Shown here: piece by piece, positions 34,355 to 42,841 of the stretch
How the letters are laid out: each line of letters opens with the position of its first letter
Position numbering within the stretch: the first letter of the stretch is position 1
Source of the DNA: Pseudoalteromonas sp. '520P1 No. 423'
GTDB taxonomy: Bacteria > Pseudomonadota > Gammaproteobacteria > Enterobacterales > Alteromonadaceae
Length of the DNA stretch: 64,000 nt
Assembly: GCF_001269985.1 (NCBI RefSeq)
Contig: NZ_BBZB01000002.1
Span: forward strand, 620,001 to 684,000
Direction of reading: 5' to 3'
Made by a program: the position numbers and the translations under genes
Notes under the pieces: model-generated
Told to the model about the DNA's origin: nothing
The model's database searches: none
The model's input: the letters and a program-made list of their open reading frames with translations, nothing else

Positions 34355-36784
34355 ATGGATCGCATGCAACGCTGGTTAAAATTAAGTTTTATTTGTGTAA
34401 TTATGAGTATTTTTATATTCGGTGCAATGTTTAGCAATTGGCAGGCATTAATGCTTCATTTTGTTAAACCTTACCTTGCTCCATATAACATAGCTTTATC
34501 ATGCTCAGAAATGAAACTAGCGTCTAATTTAGATGTAGTGATTGATAAGTTATGTTTAAAGCATAAGCTTTTTGATGTCACTTTAAGGCATGGAAAAGTT
34601 GATTGGTTTTATCAAGAGGGGATTAAATTTAAGGGCATTAATTTAAACTCAGTTGATGTTAAAAGCTTAAAGCCGATTGAATTTAAAAAATCTGAAACAG
34701 CATCAAAACCCCTTGTTGAGCTTCATTCACTTTTTAAAGAAATAAGTGGCTTTACCTTACCTTTTAACATCAATATTAACGAATTTACCTATAAAATTTT
34801 TAATTCAAAATCGGCTTATATCGGAAAATTTGTTGCTGCTGATAATGATTATAAAATCCAGCTTTCAACACCATTAAATTCTGAGGTGTTAGTTGCAACG
34901 CTTAACCTTTTTAATAATGAAGTTGAGGGTGAAATCTCTTTAAATGTACAGTCATCTATTGAATTTTTAGCTGCTCACGGTTTAACTTTTCCAGCAGAAA
35001 TACAAAATAACTTAAATGTAAAAGGTGCTGTCAGCTCTCATTTTAATTGGAAAAAAAACCTACTGACTATAAATAAACAGACAGTAAGTTTAGTTGTATA
35101 CAATGAAGTGGGCATATTAAATAGTGGGCCGTTTAAACTAAAACATAATGCAGTTTGGCAATCTGTAATAAGTGAAAATGAAATTGATTTAGCATTTGAT
35201 CCTCAAAGTACTGCAAGTTTAAATTTTGATTATGATGCTGTGATTGCATTATTAAAAGACAAACAAGTACCAGAATATTTAATAGATTTGCTCATTAATA
35301 ATAAAAAAGAGTTAATGATTATTAATCCTCAGGGGAGATTTAAGGTTAACTTTGAACAACAATTTATTGCCTTAGATGCAATTAAATTGAATATTTTAAA
35401 TAGCGAACAATCAAGTTTAATAAATCTTGAAGGATTTTCTAGCAGCTTAAACTTTGACAGGTTTAATACAAAATTTAACGTTAACTCTGAACTTAATATA
35501 TCTAATGAGATAGTGAAAGATGCAGCTCATATCGAATTGTCGGGTCAATTACATAAAAGTGAAGGTGATTTTTTTATAGATTTTGCTCCTGCCTCTAATA
35601 TCATTTTAAAGAATTTAAGAGCTAAGTCTGTTTATATTCCTCAAATTCAAACTGAGCTTAAAGGTAAGGTGCAACATACCTCCAAAACAGGTTTGACTTT
35701 AGGGCTAAATCTAGAAACTAATGTACAAAAAGGAGATTTGAAAAAAATTATTAAAACGCAACAGCTAGTCATTGAATCAAAGCTAGATGGTACTTTAGAA
35801 AATTTGAAAGTAGCGGGAACTCTTGTACTAGATGATATTAATTTAGCAAATTATTCGATACAAGGTGATATTAATCAGCCATATATTGATATATCTATGG
35901 AGCAATTGAGTATTCCTAGTTTATTAGAATTAAATATTGCACATAAACCAGATTTAGCGCTTATTAATGGTTCAATAGATTATCAACTAAAAGGCCAGCT
36001 TACTGATATGAGCAATGCATTTAAAAATGAGCTGAATTTGCAGTTTAATGTTAAGGATGTGATTGGTGAAGTAAATGGTTTTTGGCTTGAGGGTTTATAT
36101 TGGCAACAACACTTTGAATTAAAAAATCAAAAAATTACAACTTATGATATCGCTAATAATATAAGCTTAGGCAGTATTGATGCTGGTACACCCATTTCTG
36201 AATTACTTGCTACTACATCGATTAATTTTGAATCGAATAAACTCAATATAAACTTATTGAATGTTAAAGCTGATGCTTTTGGTGGTAGCTTCAAAATACC
36301 AGAATTAAAGTGGCCACTAGATGCAAAAAATCCTGTGACATTAAAGTTAGAACAAATAGATTTAAGTAAAATAATTGAACTTGAAAAGCAACAAGGGATC
36401 ATAGTAACAGGTAGAGTGTCTGGTAATTTACCGCTATTTATAGATGAAAACATTAGAATTGAAAATGGCAAGCTATTCAATGTCGGTGAAGGGAGGATTC
36501 AAATTAAAGATAACCCAAGTGTCGAGTCTTTAAAGCAAACAAGTACAGAGCTTGCTTTAGCATTTGATGCTTTAGAAAACTTAGATTATCATCAATTAAA
36601 TGCTGATGTATTTATGTATGATGATGGCAGAATGTTACTTGATACGGTAATAAAAGGGCGAAATCCAGATTTAGATAATGAAGTGAATTTAAACCTAAAT
36701 ATCAATTACGATTTACTTGGTTTAATTAAGTCATTAAGGATCGCTGATAATATGGAAAGTGAAATCATCCAAAAATCACAATAA
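34355..36784 (+). CDS. ydbH: YdbH-family AsmA-like envelope protein
   Basis: An 809-residue protein with one N-terminal TM (about 12-30) and a long beta-rich periplasmic part typical of AsmA-like bridge proteins. The C-terminal quarter is conserved in form (INLLNVKADAFGGSFKIPEL, VTGRVSGNLPLFIDENIRIE, GEGRIQIKDNPS). In E. coli, YdbH with TamB and YhdP carries phospholipids to the outer membrane. The ynbE and ydbL genes follow in the same order as in E. coli, which makes the assignment firm. The start could be 34355 or the ATG at 34364. Confidence 0.87.
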   Translation: MDRMQRWLKLSFICVIMSIFIFGAMFSNWQALMLHFVKPYLAPYNIALSCSEMKLASNLDVVIDKLCLKHKLFDVTLRHGKVDWFYQEGIKFKGINLNSVDVKSLKPIEFKKSETASKPLVELHSLFKEISGFTLPFNININEFTYKIFNSKSAYIGKFVAADNDYKIQLSTPLNSEVLVATLNLFNNEVEGEISLNVQSSIEFLAAHGLTFPAEIQNNLNVKGAVSSHFNWKKNLLTINKQTVSLVVYNEVGILNSGPFKLKHNAVWQSVISENEIDLAFDPQSTASLNFDYDAVIALLKDKQVPEYLIDLLINNKKELMIINPQGRFKVNFEQQFIALDAIKLNILNSEQSSLINLEGFSSSLNFDRFNTKFNVNSELNISNEIVKDAAHIELSGQLHKSEGDFFIDFAPASNIILKNLRAKSVYIPQIQTELKGKVQHTSKTGLTLGLNLETNVQKGDLKKIIKTQQLVIESKLDGTLENLKVAGTLVLDDINLANYSIQGDINQPYIDISMEQLSIPSLLELNIAHKPDLALINGSIDYQLKGQLTDMSNAFKNELNLQFNVKDVIGEVNGFWLEGLYWQQHFELKNQKITTYDIANNISLGSIDAGTPISELLATTSINFESNKLNINLLNVKADAFGGSFKIPELKWPLDAKNPVTLKLEQIDLSKIIELEKQQGIIVTGRVSGNLPLFIDENIRIENGKLFNVGEGRIQIKDNPSVESLKQTSTELALAFDALENLDYHQLNADVFMYDDGRMLLDTVIKGRNPDLDNEVNLNLNINYDLLGLIKSLRIADNMESEIIQKSQ

Positions 36785-36797
36785 AAGGACTAATAAT

Positions 36798-36980
36798 ATG
36801 AAGGCATTAATAGCTAGTTTTTTAGCTGTTATTCTATTGAGCGCATGTACGCATAAAGTAGAAGTAAGCGCGAAAGAGCCAATAACAATTAACTTAAACC
36901 TGAAGATTGATCATGAAATTCGTGTAAAAGTTGATAAAGAACTTGATGATCTTTTTAGTGAAGATAGCTCAATATTTTAA
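36798..36980 (+). CDS. ynbE: YnbE-family outer-membrane lipoprotein
   Basis: A 60-residue lipoprotein: signal MKALIASFLAVILLSAC with the lipobox LLSAC, then PITINLNLKIDHEIRVKVD and an acidic tail. The start is set at the ATG at 36798 with ribosome site AAAGGA; the frame is open 13 codons upstream inside ydbH, which adds only polar residues. YnbE is the outer-membrane partner thought to pair with the C-terminus of YdbH in the lipid bridge. It lies between ydbH and ydbL as in E. coli. Confidence 0.87.
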   Translation: MKALIASFLAVILLSACTHKVEVSAKEPITINLNLKIDHEIRVKVDKELDDLFSEDSSIF

Positions 36981-36989
36981 GGATAAAAC

Positions 36990-37322
36990 ATGAATAAATT
37001 AATGAAATACACCTCTTTTTTAATCATCATGCTAAGTATGTCATTTTCAGCCTTAGCATTAACGCTTCAAGACGCTAAAAAGCAAGGTTTAGTGGGTGAA
37101 ATGCCTGATGGCTATTTAGGCGCGATCAAAAATAATGCGCAAGTTACCAGCCTTGTAAATTCAGTGAATAAAAAACGTAAAGACTTGTATATCTCATTGG
37201 CCCGTAAAAATAAAATTACTTTGGGTCAGATTTCTGCTTTAGCTGGAGAAAAAGCAATTCAAAAAACAGCCTCAGGTAATTTTATTAAAAATGCAAAGGG
37301 TAAATGGATTAAAAAGGACTAA
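36990..37322 (+). CDS. ydbL: YdbL-family (DUF1318) periplasmic protein
   Basis: A 110-residue exported protein with a signal peptide ending near ALA (about 24) followed by the DUF1318 pattern TLQDAKKQGLVGEMPDGYLG, VNSVNKKRKDLYISLARKN and GEKAIQKTASGNFIK. YdbL is the third member of the YdbH-YnbE-YdbL set and is proposed to act as a chaperone or modulator of the YdbH-YnbE complex. It starts ten bases after ynbE with ribosome site AAGGATAA, so the three are one operon. Confidence 0.87.
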   Translation: MNKLMKYTSFLIIMLSMSFSALALTLQDAKKQGLVGEMPDGYLGAIKNNAQVTSLVNSVNKKRKDLYISLARKNKITLGQISALAGEKAIQKTASGNFIKNAKGKWIKKD

Positions 37323-37324
37323 TC

Positions 37325-37870
37325 ATGACCCAATATATTTCAATTATAAGAGGCATTAATGTAAGTGGTCAAAAAAAAATTGTAATGAAAGAATTAAAGT
37401 CATTATATGAAAGCTTAGGTTTTGAAAATGTACTGACTTATATTCAAAGTGGCAATGTGATCTTTAACTCAGATATAGACCATGTTCTGGATATTCAAAA
37501 ATTAATAGAAGATGCGATAAAAACTAAGTACAACTTTGAAGTACCAGTTGATATCAGAACATCAAATGAATTTGAAAAAGTGTTAGCTAACCTTCCTTTT
37601 GGTGAAGTGGACTTAGAAGCTGATGGCACTAAAATGCTGATTACTTTTTTATTTCATCAGCCTGATAAATCGGCTGCAAATAGATTGATGGAGTATGTTA
37701 AAGCACCTGAAAAATTAGTATTGGGTGATAAATGCATTTATTTACATTGCCCAAATGGCTACGGAAAAACTAAGTTGTCGAATGTATTTATAGAAAAGAA
37801 ACTTGATGTTTTAGCGACAACCCGAAACTTAAAGTCAGTTAATAAATTGTGTGAACTAGCGAGGTGGTAA
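37325..37870 (+). CDS. DUF1697 domain protein
   Basis: A 181-residue cytoplasmic protein that matches the DUF1697 pattern: YISIIRGINVSGQKKIVMKE, LKSLYESLGFENVLTYIQSG NVIFNS-type strand-turn, and YLHCPNGYGKTKLSNVFIEK followed by TTRNLKSVNKLCELA. The family has no assigned function. It starts two bases after ydbL with its own ribosome site (AAGGACT), so it may be co-transcribed with the ydbH set, although nothing suggests a shared role. A strong bidirectional terminator follows. Confidence 0.85.
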   Translation: MTQYISIIRGINVSGQKKIVMKELKSLYESLGFENVLTYIQSGNVIFNSDIDHVLDIQKLIEDAIKTKYNFEVPVDIRTSNEFEKVLANLPFGEVDLEADGTKMLITFLFHQPDKSAANRLMEYVKAPEKLVLGDKCIYLHCPNGYGKTKLSNVFIEKKLDVLATTRNLKSVNKLCELARW

Positions 37871-37881
37871 GTTAAAGCATT

Positions 37882-37922
37882 AAATAAATCAGCCACATAA
37901 ACCTAAAGCGGCTGATTTATTT
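37882..37922. terminator. bidirectional terminator after the DUF1697 gene
   Basis: A perfect 13-base-pair stem (AAATAAATCAGCC / GGCTGATTTATTT) with a 15-base loop, A-rich on the left and T-rich on the right. It separates the rightward ydbH operon from the leftward esterase remnant. Confidence 0.75.
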
Positions 37923-38700
37923 TGGTATCTTTCAACCTGGTTTGTAAAAAAGGCACATTTTGTGGTGAGGTCTTTTGGGCTATTTTAACTGCTTCTTTAA
38001 AGCTTAAAAGTGCTTTCTCCTTTGAACCTAAATTTTCATATCCTCTTGCTAAACAAGTTTTGCACCCGGCGACTCAGGGTTACCTCTAGAGTTTTCTAAA
38101 AATATCTCAACAGCTTCTTTTGGATTAGCTTCCATAAAGTTATATCCAAGACGACGAATTGTGCGTTCAGGTATTTGGGGCGATACTTGATATTTATCAC
38201 TTCGTTTTTCATAAATTTTTTGCAAGCTTTTAAGGCCACCATTTTTATCAAACTTACTATATTGCATATAGATAGGTGTATGGAAGTCAGAAAATACAAA
38301 AGAGGCACCTTGGTATAAAGTTAAATAAGGTGTTGTCATATATACTTGCTCAGGAATAAATTCATAGTGCCAGTTTAAAGAATCAGGAGCTTGTTTTTTC
38401 ATTAAATCAACAAATTTATCTAACGCTTGAGTAACTTCTACACCTTCAGCCGCTACATCTGTCATCGTCAAGTAGAGCGATTTATTAAGGCTTTTATTAT
38501 TTTAAATAATTTATCAAAAGCTGTGAATAGTGCTTTATCGTTAGGGAACATATATGGGCTTGTGGCAATATAGTTTTCAAATAAATCAGGTTTGCTTGCA
38601 AGTGCTTTAATTACAAAAGCGCCCGCCATAGAGTGACCAAAAATGGTTTTGTGATTTGATGTTCTTTTTAATATTAAATGATAACAGGCTTTTAGTTTGA
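37903..38700 (-). pseudogene. decayed esterase (alpha/beta hydrolase) with C-terminal TPR-like tail
   Basis: Pieces of one gene in different frames. From the right: the nucleophile elbow FGHSMAGAFVIKALASKP followed by LFENYIATSPYMFPNDKAL; a one-base shift near 38480; then 140 codons (38471-38049) including YMTTPYLTLYQGASFVFSD and a tail of short helical repeats; another shift near 38050; and an ending with LARGYENLGSKEKALLSFKE. This looks like a putative esterase (Esterase D/Fes-like) with TPR-like repeats. The N-terminal half is absent. The gene is non-functional. Confidence 0.75.
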
Positions 38701-38768
38701 AATTTCAGCCTGTTTACTAGACCGATAAACTTAAATTTTTATTAAAATAAAAAGGGGTTTGAAAATAA

Positions 38769-38822
38769 AAAGGGGTCGGAGTTAATTAATTTAAAATATC
38801 GTTAATTGACTCCGACCCCTTT
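38769..38822. repeat. REP-type inverted repeat C
   Basis: Arms 38769-38789 and 38802-38822 match the RAYT-element ends (core GGGGTCGGAGT) with one mismatch at the variable base (T on the left, G on the right, a possible wobble pair). The loop is only 12 bases. Just before it, the short stretch AAAATAAAAAGGGGT is duplicated (copies beginning at about 38744 and 38762), as if a partial end lies next to the full one. Confidence 0.87.
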
Positions 38823-38835
38823 ATTGGTTTTCATT

Positions 38836-38967
38836 CTACAACTCTGAATATTTCCCTTTAACCCAGCCAATTTGTGAACCTATTTCATTAAACCATTGAG
38901 ATAATCAGTTAACTACATCTGGTTTGTGACCAAACTTTGCGTCGATTGACCAACTTGCAATCATCAT
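38836..38967 (-). pseudogene. small decayed gene between two REP hairpins
   Basis: A 44-codon frame with a good ribosome site (AAGGACAACTAAA) reading MMIASWSIDAKFGHKPDVVN, a TGA at codon 21, then LSQWFNEIGSQIGWVKGKYS before the final stop. Both halves look protein-like and collinear, so this is probably a small gene or gene start broken by a stop and cut at its 3' end. I do not recognise the family with certainty. Confidence 0.45.
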
Positions 38968-39049
38968 TTTAGTTGTCCTTTGTTTGAATAAAATACAGTT
39001 GAAAGTATGGTGTAATTTATAAGGTTTACCATTTTACCCATTAACATTA

Positions 39050-39107
39050 AAAAAGGGGTCGGAGTGAATTAAAAAATTATTCATTTAATTCACTCCGCCC
39101 CCTTTTT
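39050..39107. repeat. REP-type inverted repeat D
   Basis: Arms of 24 bases (39050-39073 and 39084-39107), loop ten bases, core GGGGTCGGAGT then GAATTAAA, with one mismatch (T in the left arm, C where A is expected in the right arm, giving CCGCCCC). It lies 40 bases before the GreA-like gene and so may influence its transcription. Confidence 0.87.
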
Positions 39108-39146
39108 GGGGGATAATGATGGCGTATTATTTGAATCGAGAGAACA

Positions 39147-39644
39147 ATGGATAAGCTGCAGTTAATTAGTAAGATCATTACTCATTTAGAACAAGAATTA
39201 AAAGATGCAATTGAAGCCGCAACAAATGCACGTGATGCAGCTGTTAATGATGAGTCGGTTGCTGAAACCCAATACGATACCATTGCCATTGAAGCGGGGT
39301 ATTTAGCACAAGGTCAATCTAAACGTGTTGATGAGTTTGAAACGGCGATTAAAGCTTTCCATGTGTTAAAAACACAAAAGCATATTGTTGAAGAAATTGA
39401 AGCCGATACGGCAATTACTATAGGCCATTTAGTCCAACTTGAGCAAGATGTCACTAAATTACATTGGTTCTTCATTGCTGCTTTTGCTGGTGGATTTGTT
39501 ACCCAGCTTGAACAACAAAATATTACTGTAATCACACCTAAATCACCCATTGGCCAAGCTTTAGTTGGAAAGTGTTGTGATGACGAAGTAAAAGCTCAAC
39601 TAGGCTTAAATACGTTAGAAGATTTTATTTCTACGGTTATTTAG
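39147..39644 (+). CDS. GreA/GreB-family transcription elongation factor-like protein
   Basis: A 165-residue protein with an N-terminal coiled coil (about 1-75) whose tip carries acidic residues (NDESVAETQYD) and a C-terminal GreA/GreB-type domain with VITPKSPIGQALVGKCCDDEV, the most conserved motif of the family. Gre factors enter the RNA polymerase secondary channel and stimulate transcript cleavage. It is too divergent to be the main GreA or GreB, so it may be an accessory factor that competes for the channel. REP hairpin D lies directly upstream; the convergent fdxA ends two bases after its stop. Confidence 0.75.
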   Translation: MDKLQLISKIITHLEQELKDAIEAATNARDAAVNDESVAETQYDTIAIEAGYLAQGQSKRVDEFETAIKAFHVLKTQKHIVEEIEADTAITIGHLVQLEQDVTKLHWFFIAAFAGGFVTQLEQQNITVITPKSPIGQALVGKCCDDEVKAQLGLNTLEDFISTVI

Positions 39645-39645
39645 C

Positions 39646-39981
39646 CTATTCTTCATTTTCAACAATTAAGAACTCTATTTTATTTTCTACACCGTCCCAT
39701 ACTTTAGCATCTTCAGGTGGGGCGATAACTTTGGTGATCCTTGGCCAAATTTCAGCTAATTCAGCATTTAATTTTATAAAGTCTTTTTGATCTTCCGGTA
39801 CTTCATCTTCTTGATAAATAGCACCTGCTGGGCACTCAACTGGACATAAATCACAATCGATACATTCGTCTGGATTGATCACTAAAAAGTTTGGACCTTC
39901 AAAAAAAGCATCAGCAGGACAAACTGCTACACAATCAGTGTATTTACATTTAATGCAATTATCGGTTACTACAAAGGCCAT
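39646..39981 (-). CDS. fdxA: FdxA 7Fe-8S ferredoxin
   Basis: A 111-residue ferredoxin with the cysteine patterns of the [3Fe-4S][4Fe-4S] type: [20 protein letters not shown] in the first cluster motif and [17 protein letters not shown] in the second, followed by a C-terminal extension ([20 protein letters not shown]) typical of proteobacterial FdxA. It carries electrons in the cytoplasm; the partners are not shown here. The ribosome site AGGAAA fits the ATG. It is convergent with the Gre-like gene and divergent from a FAD oxidoreductase. Confidence 0.93.
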   Translation of the reverse strand: MAFVVTDNCIKCKYTDCVAVCPADAFFEGPNFLVINPDECIDCDLCPVECPAGAIYQEDEVPEDQKDFIKLNAELAEIWPRITKVIAPPEDAKVWDGVENKIEFLIVENEE

Positions 39982-40127
39982 AGGGTGTTATTTCCTAATA
40001 GGTATATGCAAAATAGAGGGGCATGATACCTAGCTAAAATATTAATTCAATCTCTTGTGTATTATTGTAGGCAATATCTAGCGCAATAAGGTAAAATACT
40101 GCTGCAATTTTTTCAATGAGATCCTCA

Positions 40128-41765
40128 ATGCTGCGTTTAACCGACATAAAATTAGATTTGAATCACCAAGAAGGTGAATTAAAACAAGCCGTACTTAAAA
40201 AATTAAATATTACTGATGATCAATTAATTGATTTTACGGTTTTTAAACGTGGTTATGATGCACGCAAAAAAAATGTTATCACGCTAATTTATACACTTGA
40301 TGTTGAAACATCGGTTAATGATGCTTTATTAGAGACGTTTGAAAAAGATCACAATGTTAAACTCAGTCCTGATATGACTTACAAATTTGTGGCAGAACTT
40401 CCAGATAACTTTAGTCAGCGCCCAGTTGTAATTGGTATGGGACCATGTGGTTTATTTACTGGATTGATTTTGGCCCAAATGGGTTTTAAACCTATTATTT
40501 TAGAACGTGGTCAAGAAGTAAGACAACGTACTAAGGATACCTTTGGGTTTTGGCGTAAAAAGATATTAAATACTGAATCAAACGTGCAATTTGGCGAAGG
40601 TGGTGCGGGTACTTTCTCTGATGGTAAATTATATTCTCAAGTAAAAGATCCTAAGCATTACAGCCGTAAAGTATTAAATGAATTTGTAGATGCGGGAGCT
40701 CCAAGCGAAATATTATATGTAAGTAAACCACATATAGGTACTTTTAAGCTAGTAACTATGGTTGAAAAAATGCGCGCTAATATTATTGCGTTAGGCGGAG
40801 AAATTCGTTTTGGCGAGCGTGTTGATGATATCCATATGGAAGAGTCAGGTGATGATCAACAAGTGACTGGTTTAACATTAGCCAGTGGTGAAAAAATTGA
40901 TACTAACTTTGTTGCTTTAGCTATAGGCCATAGTGCCCGTGATACTTTTAAAATGATCCACGATAAAGGTGTTTATATTAAAGCAAAACCTTTTTCAGTT
41001 GGATTCAGAATTGAGCATGAACAATCTGTTATTGATGATGCAAGATTTGGTATACACGCTGGACATGAAATTTTAGGTGCTGCTGATTATAAACTTGTTC
41101 ATCATTGTAAGAATGGTCGCTCTGTTTACAGTTTTTGTATGTGTCCAGGTGGTACAGTTGTTGCTGCAGCATCTGAAGAGGGACGTTTAGTGACCAATGG
41201 AATGAGTCAGTATTCACGTCATGAACGAAATGCAAATAGTGCAATTGTTGTTGGTATAGACCCAAGTGATTACCCATTAGTAGATGGGAAAGAAGATGTT
41301 TTAGCTGGTATAGAATTTCAACGTAAACTAGAAGAAAACGCCTTTAAAATTGGTGGAAGTAGTTATGATGCACCAATCCAACTTGTAGGTGACTTTTTAG
41401 CGGGTCGTGCAAGTGGTGAACATGGTGAGGTCATTCCATCTTATAAACCTGGCGTAACCTATTGTGATTTAAGTGAAACTTTGCCTGATTACGCAATTGA
41501 AGCAATACGCGAAGCGATCCCAGCGTTTGAACGTAAAATAAAAGGCTTCTCAATGAAGGATGCAACATTAACAGCTGTTGAAACGCGTACATCTTCTCCA
41601 ATTCAAATTACACGTGATAGAGAGTCATTTGAAAGTTTAAATACGAAAGGTTTATATCCGGCAGGTGAAGGTGCAGGTTATGCTGGAGGAATTTTATCTG
41701 CAGGTATTGATGGCATTAAAGTAGCTGAAGCTATGGCTTTAGCTATGGTTCAAAGTGTTAAATAA
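40128..41765 (+). CDS. FAD-dependent dehydrogenase (COG2509 type)
   Basis: A ~545-residue cytoplasmic flavoprotein. After a ~100-residue N-terminal domain (MLRLTDIKLDLNHQEGELK) comes the Rossmann FAD motif PVVIGMGPCGLFTGLILAQM, then NVQFGEGGAGTFSDGKLYS, SFCMCPGGTVVAAASEEG and GLYPAGEGAGYAGGILSAG, all characteristic of this conserved but poorly characterised family. The frame opens at 40116, but the ATG at 40128 matches family starts (MLRL). It is divergent from fdxA, which might supply or accept electrons; no direct evidence supports that. Confidence 0.85.
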   Translation: MLRLTDIKLDLNHQEGELKQAVLKKLNITDDQLIDFTVFKRGYDARKKNVITLIYTLDVETSVNDALLETFEKDHNVKLSPDMTYKFVAELPDNFSQRPVVIGMGPCGLFTGLILAQMGFKPIILERGQEVRQRTKDTFGFWRKKILNTESNVQFGEGGAGTFSDGKLYSQVKDPKHYSRKVLNEFVDAGAPSEILYVSKPHIGTFKLVTMVEKMRANIIALGGEIRFGERVDDIHMEESGDDQQVTGLTLASGEKIDTNFVALAIGHSARDTFKMIHDKGVYIKAKPFSVGFRIEHEQSVIDDARFGIHAGHEILGAADYKLVHHCKNGRSVYSFCMCPGGTVVAAASEEGRLVTNGMSQYSRHERNANSAIVVGIDPSDYPLVDGKEDVLAGIEFQRKLEENAFKIGGSSYDAPIQLVGDFLAGRASGEHGEVIPSYKPGVTYCDLSETLPDYAIEAIREAIPAFERKIKGFSMKDATLTAVETRTSSPIQITRDRESFESLNTKGLYPAGEGAGYAGGILSAGIDGIKVAEAMALAMVQSVK

Positions 41766-41789
41766 TAAAGGTTTAACTTCATTGTGAGA

Positions 41790-41893
41790 CTGCCTATTAC
41801 TACTACTCTTATTGAGAGTTTAAGGATAGGCAGACTATGAATAAAAATGAACTAGAAGCATTTGTCCGCGAAGCGGATCTGAACGCAGAATAA
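41790..41893 (+). mobile_element. probable left-end remnant of an IS256-family element
   Basis: A nested hairpin (CTGCCTAT 41790-41797 with ATAGGCAG 41826-41833, enclosing ACTCT/AGAGT) precedes a 19-codon frame (41837-41893) reading MNKNELEAFVREADLNAE. This looks like the start of IS256-family transposases (MNK.ELEAF.REA) joined by an internal deletion to a later part. The nested hairpin could also act as the terminator for the FAD gene that ends at 41765. Confidence 0.4.
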
Positions 41894-42228
41894 GGCGAGC
41901 GACCTCGGTTATAGTTATATAACTCAATATTTCGACTATCGGCTGAAATAGAGTTATCCTGACCTTGGAGGGTTAAGGCGCCAAATACAGACATTGTTTT
42001 ATCTTTAGGCACAGTTATGTCGACTTCTATTGTCATAGAAGATTCTTGGTTACTCACTTCCATGTCTTTTTGAGCAATTGATTTAAAGTTTGGCCCCTGG
42101 ATAATTAACGACATAGTGCCAAATTCGCTAGATATAAGGCTATACTCCAATGTGGTTTTAAGGGTAACATTTTCACCAGCCTTATACTGCAGCCAATCAC
42201 TCGGTTCTAACATTTTGATTTTTAACAC
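41809..42228 (-). CDS. uncharacterised beta-rich protein, probably truncated
   Basis: A 139-codon frame with a GTG start. The central part (SDWLQYKAGENVTLKTTLEY, SLIIQGPNFKSIAQ, TVPKDKTMSVFGALTLQGQ) alternates like a small beta-sandwich; I do not recognise a family. The last ~25 residues are encoded by the IS-like remnant read backwards, so the original C-terminus has probably been lost. Upstream, another frame (ATG at 42332, reading MYKRIGLKSLMGCDNS) looks like a damaged lipoprotein start, so the whole may be the remains of a lipoprotein gene with a frameshift near 42250. Treat as doubtful. Confidence 0.4.
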   Translation of the reverse strand: MLKIKMLEPSDWLQYKAGENVTLKTTLEYSLISSEFGTMSLIIQGPNFKSIAQKDMEVSNQESSMTIEVDITVPKDKTMSVFGALTLQGQDNSISADSRNIELYNYNRGRSPYSAFRSASRTNASSSFLFIVCLSLNSQ

Positions 42229-42324
42229 ATCTTTACTTTGTTTTTTTAATGTTTTTTGACTCCCTGATTTTTTATCTCTGATGTCGAGTTATCACAACCC
42301 ATCAATGACTTGAGACCGATTCTT

Positions 42325-42807
42325 TTATACATTATCAGGTGAGGTTGATAGATTGCATTGCATTACTAAAACCTTTTCACCTTTATTGGTTATTTGTTCA
42401 ATAGGTTGCCAACCAAGTTGCGAATATATACCGCCTGAAAGGTTTTCTGTTTGCAAGTACAAAGTTTTTACACCGAGTGATTTTGCAATATCTTTAGCCT
42501 TTATGACAAGCTTTTTTGCTAACCCTTTACCTCTTTGCCTATGACATATATAGACACCACCTAGCCAGTACTCCTTCTCTGGATAAATGTCCATTTCATG
42601 ATACTTTAATTGGCAAGTACCTAGTAATTTTTCATTTTTAATTAAGAGTAATACCAATGGTATCTTTGAGCAATTCAGTTGTGTTAGAAGTTTGTCTTTA
42701 ATGATTTCAACACTCGGTGTCTCCATTAAATAAGCCCATTGCTTAAAATACCAGTGTGCTATTTGTGGTATAAACTCAGGCTTGTCTTTTAAGTAAATAA
42801 ATTCCAT
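42325..42807 (-). CDS. GNAT-family N-acetyltransferase
   Basis: A 160-residue GNAT protein. Strand 4 (KLLGTCQLKYHEMD), the acetyl-CoA pyrophosphate loop in HRQRGKGLAKKLVIKA (the R-x-x-G-x-G/A pattern) and the terminal SGGIYSQLGWQPIEQ motif are present, so the fold is complete. The acceptor substrate is unknown. It follows helD on the same strand after a 34-base gap and may be co-transcribed with it. No strong ribosome site is seen before the ATG. Confidence 0.82.
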   Translation of the reverse strand: MEFIYLKDKPEFIPQIAHWYFKQWAYLMETPSVEIIKDKLLTQLNCSKIPLVLLLIKNEKLLGTCQLKYHEMDIYPEKEYWLGGVYICHRQRGKGLAKKLVIKAKDIAKSLGVKTLYLQTENLSGGIYSQLGWQPIEQITNKGEKVLVMQCNLSTSPDNV

Positions 42808-42841
42808 TTTATACGGCTTCTTTTAATGAAGTTTCAGATAC

